DNA of 64,000 nucleotides from positions 4,124 through 68,123 of the forward strand of contig NZ_QAJI01000004.1 of the NCBI RefSeq assembly GCF_003852495.1. The letters are read 5' to 3'. The notes beneath the pieces were generated by a model. That model saw only the letters and a list, made by a program, of their open reading frames with translations. It did not search any database and was not told the DNA's origin. Made by a program: the position numbers and the translations under genes. Position 1 is the first letter of the stretch. Each line of letters starts with the position of its first letter. The stretch is from Taibaiella sp. KBW10 (GTDB lineage: Bacteria; Bacteroidota; Bacteroidia; Chitinophagales; Chitinophagaceae). This document shows positions 44,450 through 52,834 of this stretch, piece by piece.

Positions 44450-45841
44450 TTATTTCTTTCCAAAAAGATTATTTGGCATGCCACCCGGAGGCATACCCAT
44501 TCCGGCTCCGCCACCGCCCAGGGGATTCATACCACCCATACCCGGCATTCCTTTAAATTTATTCATTTGCTTCATCATCTGACGCATCTGATCAAATTGT
44601 TTCATAAAAGCATTCATCTCGGCTACATCTTTTCCGGCACCTTTTGCAATACGGTTTCTTCTGGAAGGATTGATGAGATCCGGATTCGCTCTTTCAGCAG
44701 CCGTCATAGAATCGATCATTGCTTCAATACCTTTAAAAGCATCGTCACTGATGTCGATATCTTTAATCGCTTTACCTACACCCGGAATCATGGCCAGCAG
44801 ATCTTTGATGCTACCCATTTTCTTGATTTGCATCAGCTGGGTTTTAAAATCGTCAAAGTCAAATTTATTGGCCCTGATTTTTTTCTCTATTTTCTTTGCT
44901 TGTTCTTCGTCAAACTGATCTTGTGCACGCTCTACGAGGGAGATGATATCACCCATGCCCAAAATACGCTGTGCCATACGCTCAGGGTAGAAGACATCAA
45001 GGGTATCGAGTTTCTCACCCATGCTCACAAACTTGATAGGCTTCTCTACCGTATACTTGATCGATAAAGCAGCACCACCGCGGGTGTCCCCATCCAATTT
45101 GGTCAGCACCACACCGGTAAAGTCCAGGCGCTCATTAAAGGCTTTTGCCGTATTCACGGCATCCTGTCCCGTCATAGAATCCACTACGAATAAAATCTCT
45201 TGTGGATTTACTGCCTTTTTAATATTGGCCACTTCGGTCATCATGACTTCATCAACCGCTAAACGGCCTGCAGTATCGATAATGACTACCTGGTTGCCAT
45301 CTTGTTTTGCTTTGGCAATAGCAGCCAGGGCAATGCTTACCGCATCTTTGTTTTCCGGATCGCTGTACACCGGTACTTTGATCTGCTCTCCTAAGATCTG
45401 TAATTGATTGATTGCCGCAGGACGATAAATATCGGCCGCTACTAACAAAGGTTTTTTGTGTTTTTTGCTATTCAGGTAGTTCGCCAGTTTTCCGGAGAAG
45501 GTGGTTTTACCCGAACCTTGCAAACCAGCGATCAGAATAACTGTTGGCTTACCCGACAGATCCAGTTCTACTGCATCGCCGCCCATAAGGTCGGCTAATT
45601 CGTCTTTTACGATCTTTACCATCAGCTGACCAGGAGATACGGCTGTCAGTACTTTATCGCCTAAGGCTTTATCCTTTACCCTGTCGGTAAATTCTTTCGC
45701 AATTTTATAGTTCACATCGGCATCTACAAGTGCGCGACGTATTTCTTTAATCGTTGTGGCGACGTTAATTTCGGTAATTCTACCTTCCCCTTTAAGTTGC
45801 TTAAAGGCAGAGTCTAACCTTTCACTGAGATTATCAAACAT
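44450..45841 (-). CDS. ffh: Signal recognition particle protein
   Basis: 463 residues. It binds nascent signal sequences and SRP RNA and delivers ribosomes to FtsY. N domain, then G domain with the P-loop AGLQGSGKTTFSGKLA near residue 104, VAADIYRPAAI near 135, DTAGRLAVDEVMM near 187 and TKLDGDTRGGAALS near 245. The Met-rich M domain ends in a Gly/Met/Pro-rich tail (GMPGMGGMNPLGGGG). A -7 box lies just upstream. The SRP RNA gene is not in this window. Confidence 0.97.
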   Translation of the reverse strand: MFDNLSERLDSAFKQLKGEGRITEINVATTIKEIRRALVDADVNYKIAKEFTDRVKDKALGDKVLTAVSPGQLMVKIVKDELADLMGGDAVELDLSGKPTVILIAGLQGSGKTTFSGKLANYLNSKKHKKPLLVAADIYRPAAINQLQILGEQIKVPVYSDPENKDAVSIALAAIAKAKQDGNQVVIIDTAGRLAVDEVMMTEVANIKKAVNPQEILFVVDSMTGQDAVNTAKAFNERLDFTGVVLTKLDGDTRGGAALSIKYTVEKPIKFVSMGEKLDTLDVFYPERMAQRILGMGDIISLVERAQDQFDEEQAKKIEKKIRANKFDFDDFKTQLMQIKKMGSIKDLLAMIPGVGKAIKDIDISDDAFKGIEAMIDSMTAAERANPDLINPSRRNRIAKGAGKDVAEMNAFMKQFDQMRQMMKQMNKFKGMPGMGGMNPLGGGGAGMGMPPGGMPNNLFGKK

Positions 45842-45863
45842 TTTTGTACAAAAATTAAGACTG

Positions 45864-45871
45864 CAAAGTTA
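45864..45871 (-). promoter_or_regulatory. -7 box (TAACTTTG) of ffh
   Basis: An exact TAnnTTTG on the minus strand lies 22 nt before the ffh ATG. No clear -33 TTG. Confidence 0.45.
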
Positions 45872-45930
45872 ATTTTTTTAATTTAATTCCCGAAATGCTA
45901 TTGTAGATTTTAAGAATGGGGCGTCTGATC

Positions 45931-45968
45931 AAAAAATAGCCCGTTTGCTGTACAACAGAAAACGGGCT
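45931..45968 (-). terminator. Terminator of the MliC/DUF4377 lipoprotein gene
   Basis: Read leftward, AGCCCGTTT pairs with AAACGGGCT (45960-45968 with 45946-45938), with an inner CTGT/ACAG stem, followed by ATTTTTT. Confidence 0.8.
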
Positions 45969-45999
45969 GTGACATAATATTCCGGATTTCCGGCAATAT

Positions 46000-46620
46000 T
46001 TATTTTGTCGCTTTTGTTTTAGAAACCTCTTTGATCAGGCGGTATTTTATGCTCGACCCATCTGCAGGAGGATTGTCTACACGCTCATCCAATACAATTA
46101 GCTCATAATTATATCCTTTTTCATATTGGAAGCCCTCGATGGTATCGTAAAAAAGTTCCCAGTTTTTTTGATCTTTATCATATTTGACTTGCAAACAATC
46201 TTTTTTCATCACCCCGGCACTGCAGTTTTGGGTTTCTGCAGCGACAAACAGGTGCTTTTCTCCATATATAATACTGGATACCGATTCAAAAATGACCTTT
46301 CCGTCTTTTTTGAGCGCAACCTGTGCTCCTTTTCCGCTCAGTTCGTAATTGTTATTTTTATATAGAATGCCCGATGCAGGCTTTTGTCCTGACAACTCAA
46401 TTTTTTCGCCGTTTAAGGCCACTAAAGCAATGTCTTTTGTATTGTTAAAAGTCATTTCCAGACGCTTGCCATTTTTGTCGATTGCGGTACTGGTTACGAT
46501 TTGGTCTGCGGCTACTGCTTCCGGTTTGCTGATGACTTCCGCTTTTTTATCCTCGCTTGTGCCGCAAGAAAAAAGTCCCAGGCTTGCTACTGCAAATAGT
46601 GTAATGATATTTTTTGTCAT
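46000..46620 (-). CDS. Two-domain lipoprotein: MliC-like plus DUF4377
   Basis: 206 residues. Lipoprotein signal (TLFAVASLGLFSC, lipid Cys at residue 19). Residues ~50-115 look like the MliC lysozyme-inhibitor fold: LEMTFNNTKDIALVALNG, ASGILYKNNNYELSGKGAQVALKKDG. Residues ~130-200 match DUF4377: CLQVKYDKDQKNWELFYDTIEGFQYEKGYNYEL then NPPADGSSIKYRLIKEV. MliC relatives inhibit C-type lysozyme at the outer membrane. The fusion implies an envelope-stress or host-defence role, but this is inference. Monocistronic with its own terminator. Confidence 0.75.
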   Translation of the reverse strand: MTKNIITLFAVASLGLFSCGTSEDKKAEVISKPEAVAADQIVTSTAIDKNGKRLEMTFNNTKDIALVALNGEKIELSGQKPASGILYKNNNYELSGKGAQVALKKDGKVIFESVSSIIYGEKHLFVAAETQNCSAGVMKKDCLQVKYDKDQKNWELFYDTIEGFQYEKGYNYELIVLDERVDNPPADGSSIKYRLIKEVSKTKATK

Positions 46621-46730
46621 GTTTGTCGATTTATTGGTTATATATAAAGATATGATAAATAATATAAAACATCACTTTTGTACTTACTTAGCTTCTTTCT
46701 GATCATTCAATATATCTATCTCATTCCATG

Positions 46731-46758
46731 CAAAAGCCCCGTCATGACGGGGCTTTTG
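46731..46758 (-). terminator. Terminator of pirin gene
   Basis: CAAAAGCCCCGTCATGACGGGGCTTTTG is a perfect 28-bp palindrome just after the pirin stop. Confidence 0.85.
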
Positions 46759-46776
46759 TGGTTTTTTTATCTATTC

Positions 46777-47652
46777 TTATACCACCATCGGGACTTCCAT
46801 GAGCAGGATTTCTGCATCGGAAGATTGCGCGGTAATACTCAACTGGTCGGTGTCCCAAATGCCCATACCATCTCTCGTGTCTAAGGCTTGTCCGTTAAGG
46901 GTAAAAGCACCCTTCAAGATAAAGGCATAGATACCATTACCTTTTTTCCGGAGCGTGTAGTCCGCTGTTTTGCCTTGTTCAAAAGTGCCCATATGAAACC
47001 AGGCATCCTGGTGTGCCCATACGCCCTCATCATCGGCATTTGGAGACAATACCTGCTGTAGTTTATTATGCCGGTCTTGCGGATTCAGGCTCAGTTGATC
47101 ATATCGTGGTGTTACGTTCTCTTTGTTCGGGAATAGCCATATCTGTAGAAACTTGGTTTCCTGGTCTTTATTCTTATTATATTCACTATGCTGAATGCCG
47201 GTACCGGCACTCATAACCTGTATATCTCCTTTGCGGATAACGGATACATTGCCCATACTGTCTTTATGTTCCAAATCGCCCTCAAGCGGTATTGAAATGA
47301 TTTCCATATTATCATGCGGGTGGGTGCCGAAACCATTTCCTGCGGCTACGGTGTCATCATTTAACACGCGCAGGGCACCGAAATGCATGCGTTCGGGATT
47401 ATAATAGCCTGCAAAACTAAAACTGTGGAATGAATTAAGCCAACCGTGATTGGCATGTCCCCGGGTACTTGCTTTATGTATGATCATATGATTTGTTTTT
47501 ATGGTTTCTGGATAGGGCAGATGGTTAAAACCCATAGGTTCTAATTCCTTTAATTCATCAATGTCGTTTTTGATGATATTTGCGAAACTTCCGGTAGCCA
47601 TAAAGATACCCGTTCCGAATAAACCCTTTCTGATGAAATCTTTCCTATCCAT
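46777..47652 (-). CDS. Pirin family protein with Tat-like N-terminus
   Basis: 291 residues from the ATG at 47652. The bicupin pirin fold is clear: HASTRGHANHGW-like start near residue 57, FHSFSFAGYYNPERMHFGALRVLNDD near 70-95, the metal-binding GFGTHPHDNMEIISIPLEGDLEHKDSMG (His-x-His) near 102-129 and GTGIQHSEYN near 147. Some pirins are iron-dependent quercetinases. The first 30 residues (MDRKDFIRKGLFGTGIFMATG) look like a Tat export signal except that the twin arginine is replaced by RK, so export is uncertain. A minus-strand -7 box (TACTTTTG) lies at 47688-47681. Confidence 0.85.
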   Translation of the reverse strand: MDRKDFIRKGLFGTGIFMATGSFANIIKNDIDELKELEPMGFNHLPYPETIKTNHMIIHKASTRGHANHGWLNSFHSFSFAGYYNPERMHFGALRVLNDDTVAAGNGFGTHPHDNMEIISIPLEGDLEHKDSMGNVSVIRKGDIQVMSAGTGIQHSEYNKNKDQETKFLQIWLFPNKENVTPRYDQLSLNPQDRHNKLQQVLSPNADDEGVWAHQDAWFHMGTFEQGKTADYTLRKKGNGIYAFILKGAFTLNGQALDTRDGMGIWDTDQLSITAQSSDAEILLMEVPMVV

Positions 47653-47680
47653 TAATTTGCGTTTGATTATTTTGATAACA

Positions 47681-47688
47681 CAAAAGTA
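47681..47688 (-). promoter_or_regulatory. -7 box (TACTTTTG) of pirin gene
   Basis: An exact TAnnTTTG on the minus strand lies 28 nt before the start at 47652, supporting that start over the longer reading. No -33 TTG at the right distance. Confidence 0.4.
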
Positions 47689-47740
47689 CAATCTCGGGGC
47701 AGGCAGAACCATTGATCTATGATAAGAAGTATAGGAGGGC

Positions 47741-48181
47741 TTATGTTTCCGAAGATTCTGCTCTTTCTTTTAGTGCCTGGTTCATCAGCTCAAATCCTTT
47801 TTCTGTTTGTTTTAATTGCCCTTTTAGGAAAGGGACCAGTATGCCTTTGAAGGTTTCACTGTGTACAAAGGTGGTACTGCCGTCGCGGTTGTCGGTCAGC
47901 TCAAAACGATGCGCGCCGTCGAAAAGGCCACCCAACCATAAAGTGCCCAGCCAGGACAATAATTGATTGGGCACTACAGCCGTTATTTTTGGGCGGAAAT
48001 GCATGCCTTTACTGTCGGGCGGAAGGATGTGTACCTTGATGTGTTGTCCCGGATTTAAGATGCCTTGTATAGACCGGATAAAGGGATTCCATTTAGAATA
48101 GCGGTCAAGATCGGTGAGTATCTCCCATATGCGTTCCGGACGGGTCTTGATTGTGATCTTTGTGCTGATTGTTGTGGCCAT
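47741..48181 (-). CDS. SRPBCC-domain protein
   Basis: 146 residues from the ATG at 48181 (MATTISTKITI). Polyketide-cyclase/START-like fold: PERIWEILTDLDRYSKWNPFIRS at residues ~13-35, LSWLGTLWLGGLFDGAHRFEL near 80-100, FVHSETFKGILVPFLK near 108-123. Such domains bind hydrophobic ligands; the ligand here is unknown. It sits 74 nt after the Crp/Fnr-type regulator gene on the same strand, so it may be a target of it or co-transcribed. Confidence 0.85.
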   Translation of the reverse strand: MATTISTKITIKTRPERIWEILTDLDRYSKWNPFIRSIQGILNPGQHIKVHILPPDSKGMHFRPKITAVVPNQLLSWLGTLWLGGLFDGAHRFELTDNRDGSTTFVHSETFKGILVPFLKGQLKQTEKGFELMNQALKERAESSET

Positions 48182-48255
48182 AAAGGATGTGTTTATAATT
48201 ATAGCACAAAGTTCAGGGATACAAAGAAGAGGTTGCTTGACAAAAATCAAGAAAT

Positions 48256-48828
48256 TTAAAGCATTTGTTTTTTCCGGATGCGGCTAAATGTTTCCGGGGT
48301 CATACCCAGCATGGAAGCAATATACTGGAGCGGTACCTGGTGAAATAAGGCTTTATGTTGTTCAAAAAAGCTGATATACCGTTCTTCTGCACTCATAGAC
48401 AGGTGCTGGAACATCCGGTTTTCCAACATCGTGAAACATTTGGCAATAAACTGTTTCTCCAATGTATGCCACTTTTCGACCAGTGTGCCCAGCTTTTGAT
48501 AATCGGTCTGGCTAATGGTATATAAGCTTACCTCAGTTAGTGCCTGTATGTTCCATCGGGAGGGGGTCTGAAACAGGAAACCTGATAAGTCGGTGAGGAA
48601 GCTTCCTTCTGCGGAAATCCATTGTGTGACTTCTTTATCCTCCACGCTGCGGTAGATCCTTAATAAACCCGATTTTACAAAGCTCAACTGGCGGCAATAT
48701 TGGTCCGTCTTGAGCCAATAGTCGCCTTTCTTCAAAGTCACGGTTTTAAAAAGCCCGCTGATCTGTTGCAAATCATCGGGCGCAGTAATGTCAAAATGAG
48801 ATTCCAAGTATTGTACTAAAGGTGTCAT
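48256..48828 (-). CDS. Crp/Fnr family transcriptional regulator
   Basis: 190 residues. N-terminal cyclic-nucleotide-binding-type jelly roll (KKGDYWLKTDQYCRQLSFVKSGLLRIYRS near residues 33-61) and a short C-terminal helix-turn-helix, VPLQYIASMLGMTPETFSRIRKK at residues ~165-187. Key cAMP-contacting residues of Crp are not evident, as is usual for Bacteroidota members. It begins 14 nt after the EVE gene's stop and is followed by the SRPBCC gene, suggesting local regulation. Confidence 0.9.
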   Translation of the reverse strand: MTPLVQYLESHFDITAPDDLQQISGLFKTVTLKKGDYWLKTDQYCRQLSFVKSGLLRIYRSVEDKEVTQWISAEGSFLTDLSGFLFQTPSRWNIQALTEVSLYTISQTDYQKLGTLVEKWHTLEKQFIAKCFTMLENRMFQHLSMSAEERYISFFEQHKALFHQVPLQYIASMLGMTPETFSRIRKKQML

Positions 48829-48842
48829 GAAATTTGGGATAT

Positions 48843-49247
48843 TTATTTTCCTAGATTCACGATGAGCTCATACTCTTCCTTTTTTAAGTCACATACGGAG
48901 AGACGCCCCTGGCGAATCAGCGACAGCTCCTGCAGACCGGGCTGTTCCTTCATTTCCTTTAAGGTGACCGCTGTTTTAAAAGGCTTGCCGGCTTTTAGGT
49001 TTACCACAACCCAACGTTCATCTTCTGTTGTGGGGTCCTGGTATGCTTCCTTTGCCACAGTGGCATTGCCTACAACAGCCATGCCTTCATTGCTATGGTA
49101 AAACAAGACCTTATCCCCTTTTTTCATGGTTTTAAGGTTATTGCGAGCCTGGTAGTTACGCACACCATCCCAAAATGTTTCCCCGTCCTGTACAAATTGC
49201 GCCCAGCTATATTTAAAGGGTTCCGATTTTACGAGCCAATAATTCAT
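48843..49247 (-). CDS. EVE domain protein
   Basis: 134 residues, a stand-alone EVE (PUA/YTH-like) domain. It has the family's opening MNYWLVKSEPFKYSWAQF, then FWDGVRNYQARNNLKTMKKGDKVLFYHS near residues 25-52, and EAYQDPTTEDERWVVVNLKA. EVE domains bind modified bases in DNA or RNA and are frequent in restriction and toxin-antitoxin contexts, but here the neighbours are dapF and a Crp/Fnr gene and no defence genes are seen. It starts 20 nt after the dapF stop. Confidence 0.95.
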   Translation of the reverse strand: MNYWLVKSEPFKYSWAQFVQDGETFWDGVRNYQARNNLKTMKKGDKVLFYHSNEGMAVVGNATVAKEAYQDPTTEDERWVVVNLKAGKPFKTAVTLKEMKEQPGLQELSLIRQGRLSVCDLKKEEYELIVNLGK

Positions 49248-49267
49248 GATATCTCTTTTTGCTTTCT

Positions 49268-50044
49268 TTATATAGTAATGTTTCCTTCAAATACCATCTT
49301 TGCTGGCCCCGTAAGCCATACATTGCGCACGGTGGTTTTATCTGTTTTGTCGAAGCTGACTTGCAGCTTTCCTCCTTTGGCGGCAACAGCCACCTCAAAA
49401 TGGCCGGTTTGGCCACATACAGAGGCAATGGCAGCGGCCGTAACGCCTGTGCCACAGGCAAGGGTTTCGTCTTCTACACCACGCTCGTACGTTCGGATTG
49501 TCAACCCTTCAGGAACAACGGCTACAAAATTCACATTAATCCCTTTTGGCTGGAAGCGTTCCTGATTACGGATGCGCTTTCCTTCTGCATATACATTTAT
49601 TTGGTCAATGTCTTGTTGAAAAGAGACATAATGCGGAGAGCCGGTGTTCAGGATCGTTTCTGCGGCACCAAATTCAATATGGTCAATATCCTGCATTTGC
49701 AAGGATACCTGTCCGTCTGCTTTGATAAATGCTTTATGTGCCCCGTCTACCGCGATAAAAAAGTGTTCTGTCTCGCCAATGCCGATTTGTCGCGCAAAAG
49801 CAGTAATACACCTGCCACCATTGCCACACATGCTACTCTCATTGCCATCGGCATTATAATAGACCATTTTGAAATCATAGCCATCTGCTTGTTCCAGAAG
49901 CATCAGGCCATCGGCACCAATGCCAAATCGCCGGTCACATAGAAAATTGATCTGTGCCCTTGTTAAGGCATAAGTTTGGTTCCGGTTGTCCAGGATCACA
50001 AAATCGTTTCCGGCACCTTGGTATTTATAAAAATGGAGGGTCAT
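49268..50044 (-). CDS. dapF: Diaminopimelate epimerase
   Basis: 258 residues from the ATG at 50044 (MTLHFYKYQGAGNDFVIL); the longer reading adds an unrelated hydrophobic leader. It makes meso-diaminopimelate for lysine and peptidoglycan. The two catalytic cysteines are in SSMCGNGGRCITAFAR near residue 72 and ETLACGTGVTAAAIA near 200. A minus-strand TAAATTTG box (50057-50050) lies only 6 nt upstream of the ATG, which would give an almost leaderless message. It is divergent from the permease gene. Confidence 0.95.
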   Translation of the reverse strand: MTLHFYKYQGAGNDFVILDNRNQTYALTRAQINFLCDRRFGIGADGLMLLEQADGYDFKMVYYNADGNESSMCGNGGRCITAFARQIGIGETEHFFIAVDGAHKAFIKADGQVSLQMQDIDHIEFGAAETILNTGSPHYVSFQQDIDQINVYAEGKRIRNQERFQPKGINVNFVAVVPEGLTIRTYERGVEDETLACGTGVTAAAIASVCGQTGHFEVAVAAKGGKLQVSFDKTDKTTVRNVWLTGPAKMVFEGNITI

Positions 50045-50079
50045 TGCTGCAAATTTAGGGGATTTAAACACGGGAAATG

Positions 50080-50110
50080 TTGTCTTTTTGAAAAAAAACA
50101 TATAGGTTTG
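50080..50110 (+). promoter_or_regulatory. Promoter of APC permease
   Basis: TTG (50080-50082), 20 nt, TAGGTTTG (50103-50110). A full match to the Bacteroidota promoter, 26 nt before the ATG. Confidence 0.65.
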
Positions 50111-50136
50111 GGGGTTAAATTGTAAACGAAACACAT

Positions 50137-51627
50137 ATGGGTATTTTTATTAAGAAACAATTAAGCCAATTGGTTGCGGAGGCCAATGAGTCGGAAAAGG
50201 GGTTGAAAAAAACCTTAGGTTCCGGTGCTTTGGTTGCTTTAGGAATTGGCGCGATTATCGGAGCAGGATTGTTTTCTTTAACCGGTATTGCTTCTGCCGA
50301 TAATGCAGGTCCTGCGGTAGTATATTCCTTTATTGCAGCAGCCATCGGTTGTGGTTTTGCCGGCTTATGTTATGCAGAATTTGCCTCCATGATTCCGGTA
50401 GCGGGTAGCGCCTATACTTATTCTTACGCAACAATGGGTGAGCTTGTCGCCTGGATAATCGGTTGGGATTTAGTACTCGAATATGCGCTGGGCGCCGCCA
50501 CGGTCGCCGTCAGCTGGTCGCAATACGTCAATAAGTTTCTCCATTCTGTGGGGATCGATCTGCCCAATTATCTCCTGCATGGCCCCTGGGATGAACTCAA
50601 TGGCGTAAATATGGGGGGCATGATCAATCTTCCGGCAATAGTTATTGTATGCTTATTGTCCCTGCTTTTGATTCGGGGCACCAAAGAATCGGCTTCGCTG
50701 AACAATATATTGGTTATTCTGAAAGTAACGGTTGTAATCATCTTTATTGCCTTAGGCTGGGGCTTTATCAATAGCGCTAACCATACGCCTTTCGTACCTG
50801 CTAATGTTGGGGAAGAAATGGTGAAATCGGGAGAAATGAGCTTTTTTAACTTCTTCTCCAGCGACTATTTCGGCCATTACGGGATCAGTGGTATTTTGCG
50901 TGGTGCCGGTGTGGTATTCTTTGCCTTTATTGGTTTTGATGCCGTGAGTACGGCCGCACAGGAAGCGAAAAACCCGCAAAAAGGAATGCCGATTGGGATT
51001 ATTGGATCGCTTGTTGTTTGTACCATTTTGTATGTGTTGTTCTCTTATGTCCTGACCGGATTGGAAAATTATATGAATTTTAAAGGAGATGCAAGCCCGG
51101 TAACAACGGCCTTTGCACATACAGGTTATACCTTCCTTAATTCCTTCCTGACTATGGCTATTATTGCCGGTTATACCTCTGTAATGTTGGTAATGCTGAT
51201 GGGGCAAAGCCGTGTGTTTTATAGCATGAGTGTCGATGGTTTATTACCCAAAATGTTTAGTGATCTGCATGCTAAAAACAGAACACCCTGGAAAACAAAT
51301 ATCGTATTCATGATCTTCGTAAGCATCTTTGCCGGTTTTATTCCGGTATCTGATCTGGGACATATGGTGAGTATCGGTACTTTGTTTGCCTTTGTATTGG
51401 TGTGTATCGGCGTGATCGTGATGCGTAAAACAAACCCGGATGCGCCAAGAGGATTTAAAACACCATTTGTACCTGTATTGCCTATTTTAGGCGTAATTGT
51501 TTGTTTGGTATTGATGGCCGGTTTGCCGGTAGAAAGCTGGGAGCGTTTGGCCATTTGGTTGGCGCTGGGCCTGGTGATTTACTTTACTTATGGTTTGAAA
51601 AATAGTAAGTTGAACAAGAAAAAATAA
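50137..51627 (+). CDS. APC family amino-acid permease
   Basis: 496 residues with about 12-13 transmembrane segments. The first carries the APC substrate-binding unwound helix motif GIGAIIGAGLFSLTG near residue 43; GVVFFAFIGFDAVSTAAQEAKNPQKGMPIGI near 263-293 is the conserved helix 6-7 region of cationic amino-acid transporters (CAT/YfnA-type). C-terminal KNSKLNKKK. It imports or exchanges an amino acid, probably proton-coupled; substrate not determinable. Monocistronic: own promoter, and a 60-bp palindrome follows. Confidence 0.9.
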   Translation: MGIFIKKQLSQLVAEANESEKGLKKTLGSGALVALGIGAIIGAGLFSLTGIASADNAGPAVVYSFIAAAIGCGFAGLCYAEFASMIPVAGSAYTYSYATMGELVAWIIGWDLVLEYALGAATVAVSWSQYVNKFLHSVGIDLPNYLLHGPWDELNGVNMGGMINLPAIVIVCLLSLLLIRGTKESASLNNILVILKVTVVIIFIALGWGFINSANHTPFVPANVGEEMVKSGEMSFFNFFSSDYFGHYGISGILRGAGVVFFAFIGFDAVSTAAQEAKNPQKGMPIGIIGSLVVCTILYVLFSYVLTGLENYMNFKGDASPVTTAFAHTGYTFLNSFLTMAIIAGYTSVMLVMLMGQSRVFYSMSVDGLLPKMFSDLHAKNRTPWKTNIVFMIFVSIFAGFIPVSDLGHMVSIGTLFAFVLVCIGVIVMRKTNPDAPRGFKTPFVPVLPILGVIVCLVLMAGLPVESWERLAIWLALGLVIYFTYGLKNSKLNKKK

Positions 51628-51645
51628 TATTCATTTCTCTTATTT

Positions 51646-51705
51646 AACTGATATAACATAACAAAGCCTGCGCATATGCGCAGGCTTTGTCATGTTATAT
51701 CAGTT
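51646..51705. terminator. Near-perfect 60-bp palindrome between convergent genes
   Basis: Two 30-nt arms with no loop and a single mismatch (51660 A opposite 51691 C). The centre is GCCTGCGCATATGCGCAGGC, the outside AACTGATATAACAT / ATGTTATATCAGTT. It lies between the permease and gpsA, pointing toward each other. A bidirectional terminator is the simplest reading, but the arms are longer than needed. Confidence 0.8.
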
Positions 51706-51719
51706 TGTTTTTGTCCGGA

Positions 51720-52721
51720 TCAGCACAATAAATGCTCTATCTGCTTAAAGGTAGTATTACAAGATTTTTGTTCCCAAAGCATGCCGTAGATGTGTTTCAT
51801 TATAGGCATGTCGATTCCGATGGCGTCAATCACCGTCTTCATACCGACAGAAGCATAATACCCCTCTGCAACCATATTCATTTCGGCCTTTGCGGCGCTC
51901 ACCGAATACCCTTTGCCTAATAAAGCGCCAAAAGTACGGTTGCGGCTGTGTGGAGAATAACAAGTAACCAAAAGGTCGCCCAAATAGGCACTGGTATGAA
52001 AATCGGGTGTGGGTTCCTCCAGGCTTTTTTGTTGGAAATGCAGGGAGAGGAACCGGTACATTTCGCGGTAACAGTTCGTAATATAAACACTCAGGAAATT
52101 ATCACCATAGCCTAAACCATGCGCAATACCTGAGCCGACCGCATAGATATTTTTCAAAACAGCTGCATATTGACTGCCCCAAAGATCATTATTGGTCGTG
52201 GTGCGCAAATAAGGGGTTTCGAATAAAGAGGCGATCTGCAGGCTTTCGGCAGCAATCGTTCCTGAAAAAGTGAGGTAGGAAAGTCTTTCCTGCGCTACCT
52301 CTTCCGCGTGACAAGGGCCTGTGATGGCAAAATACTGATTGATGTCCATATCGAAATGATCAATCAGGTATTCCTGCAACAATTGGTGTTGCTCTGGTAA
52401 AACGCCTTTAATGGCAGAGATGATTTTTTTGTTTTTGAATCCGTCTTTGGGTATCTGTTGTAAGATATCCAGCATATAGGCCGATGGAATACACATCACC
52501 AGAATATCACATTCCTGGATCATGAAATCAAGGTCTGTAGTAGGGTGGATAAGGCTTCGGTCAAAAACGACAGAAGAGAGGTATTGCTCATTATGTCCCT
52601 TTTCGATCAGGTGTTGTACCGCTGCTTCACTGCGCATCCACCAGGAGATTGTGTGTTGATTTTCCGTTAATAATTTTGCTAAAGCCGTAGCCCAGCTCCC
52701 ATTGCCGATTACCCCTATCAT
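51720..52721 (-). CDS. gpsA: Glycerol-3-phosphate dehydrogenase [NAD(P)+]
   Basis: 333 residues from the ATG at 52721. It reduces dihydroxyacetone phosphate for phospholipid synthesis. The start sequence MIGVIGNGSWATALAKLL is the Rossmann GxGxxA motif. Then ISAIKGVLPEQ near residue 105, ITGPCHAEEVA near 135 and NDLWGSQYAAVLKNIYAVGSGIAHGLGYGDN near 177-207 with the catalytic Lys. The longer in-frame reading would cover its promoter. It is divergent from the DUF3817 gene. Confidence 0.95.
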   Translation of the reverse strand: MIGVIGNGSWATALAKLLTENQHTISWWMRSEAAVQHLIEKGHNEQYLSSVVFDRSLIHPTTDLDFMIQECDILVMCIPSAYMLDILQQIPKDGFKNKKIISAIKGVLPEQHQLLQEYLIDHFDMDINQYFAITGPCHAEEVAQERLSYLTFSGTIAAESLQIASLFETPYLRTTTNNDLWGSQYAAVLKNIYAVGSGIAHGLGYGDNFLSVYITNCYREMYRFLSLHFQQKSLEEPTPDFHTSAYLGDLLVTCYSPHSRNRTFGALLGKGYSVSAAKAEMNMVAEGYYASVGMKTVIDAIGIDMPIMKHIYGMLWEQKSCNTTFKQIEHLLC

Positions 52722-52746
52722 GTACCCTGTATTGTTGTTGTCGGGA

Positions 52747-52777
52747 CAAAGATAAAAGTTTTCCCCTTGCTTTGCAA
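52747..52777 (-). promoter_or_regulatory. Promoter of gpsA
   Basis: Read leftward, TTG (52777-52775), 20 nt, TATCTTTG (52754-52747), 25 nt before the gpsA ATG. A complete Bacteroidota promoter. Confidence 0.65.
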
Positions 52778-52807
52778 TTCTCAGAGCCGAATACCAAAAT
52801 TGAGCCT

Positions 52808-52815
52808 TATCTTTG
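52808..52815 (+). promoter_or_regulatory. -7 box (TATCTTTG) of DUF3817 gene
   Basis: An exact TAnnTTTG lies 19 nt before the ATG at 52835; the -33 is unclear. It supports that start rather than the longer reading from 52772. Confidence 0.45.
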
Positions 52816-52834
52816 CGGATCAAAAAAATATAAC

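Noticed and set aside
48843-49247. EVE domain as part of a restriction/defence island
   Set aside because: Neighbours are dapF and a Crp/Fnr regulator; no nuclease, methylase or toxin adjoins.
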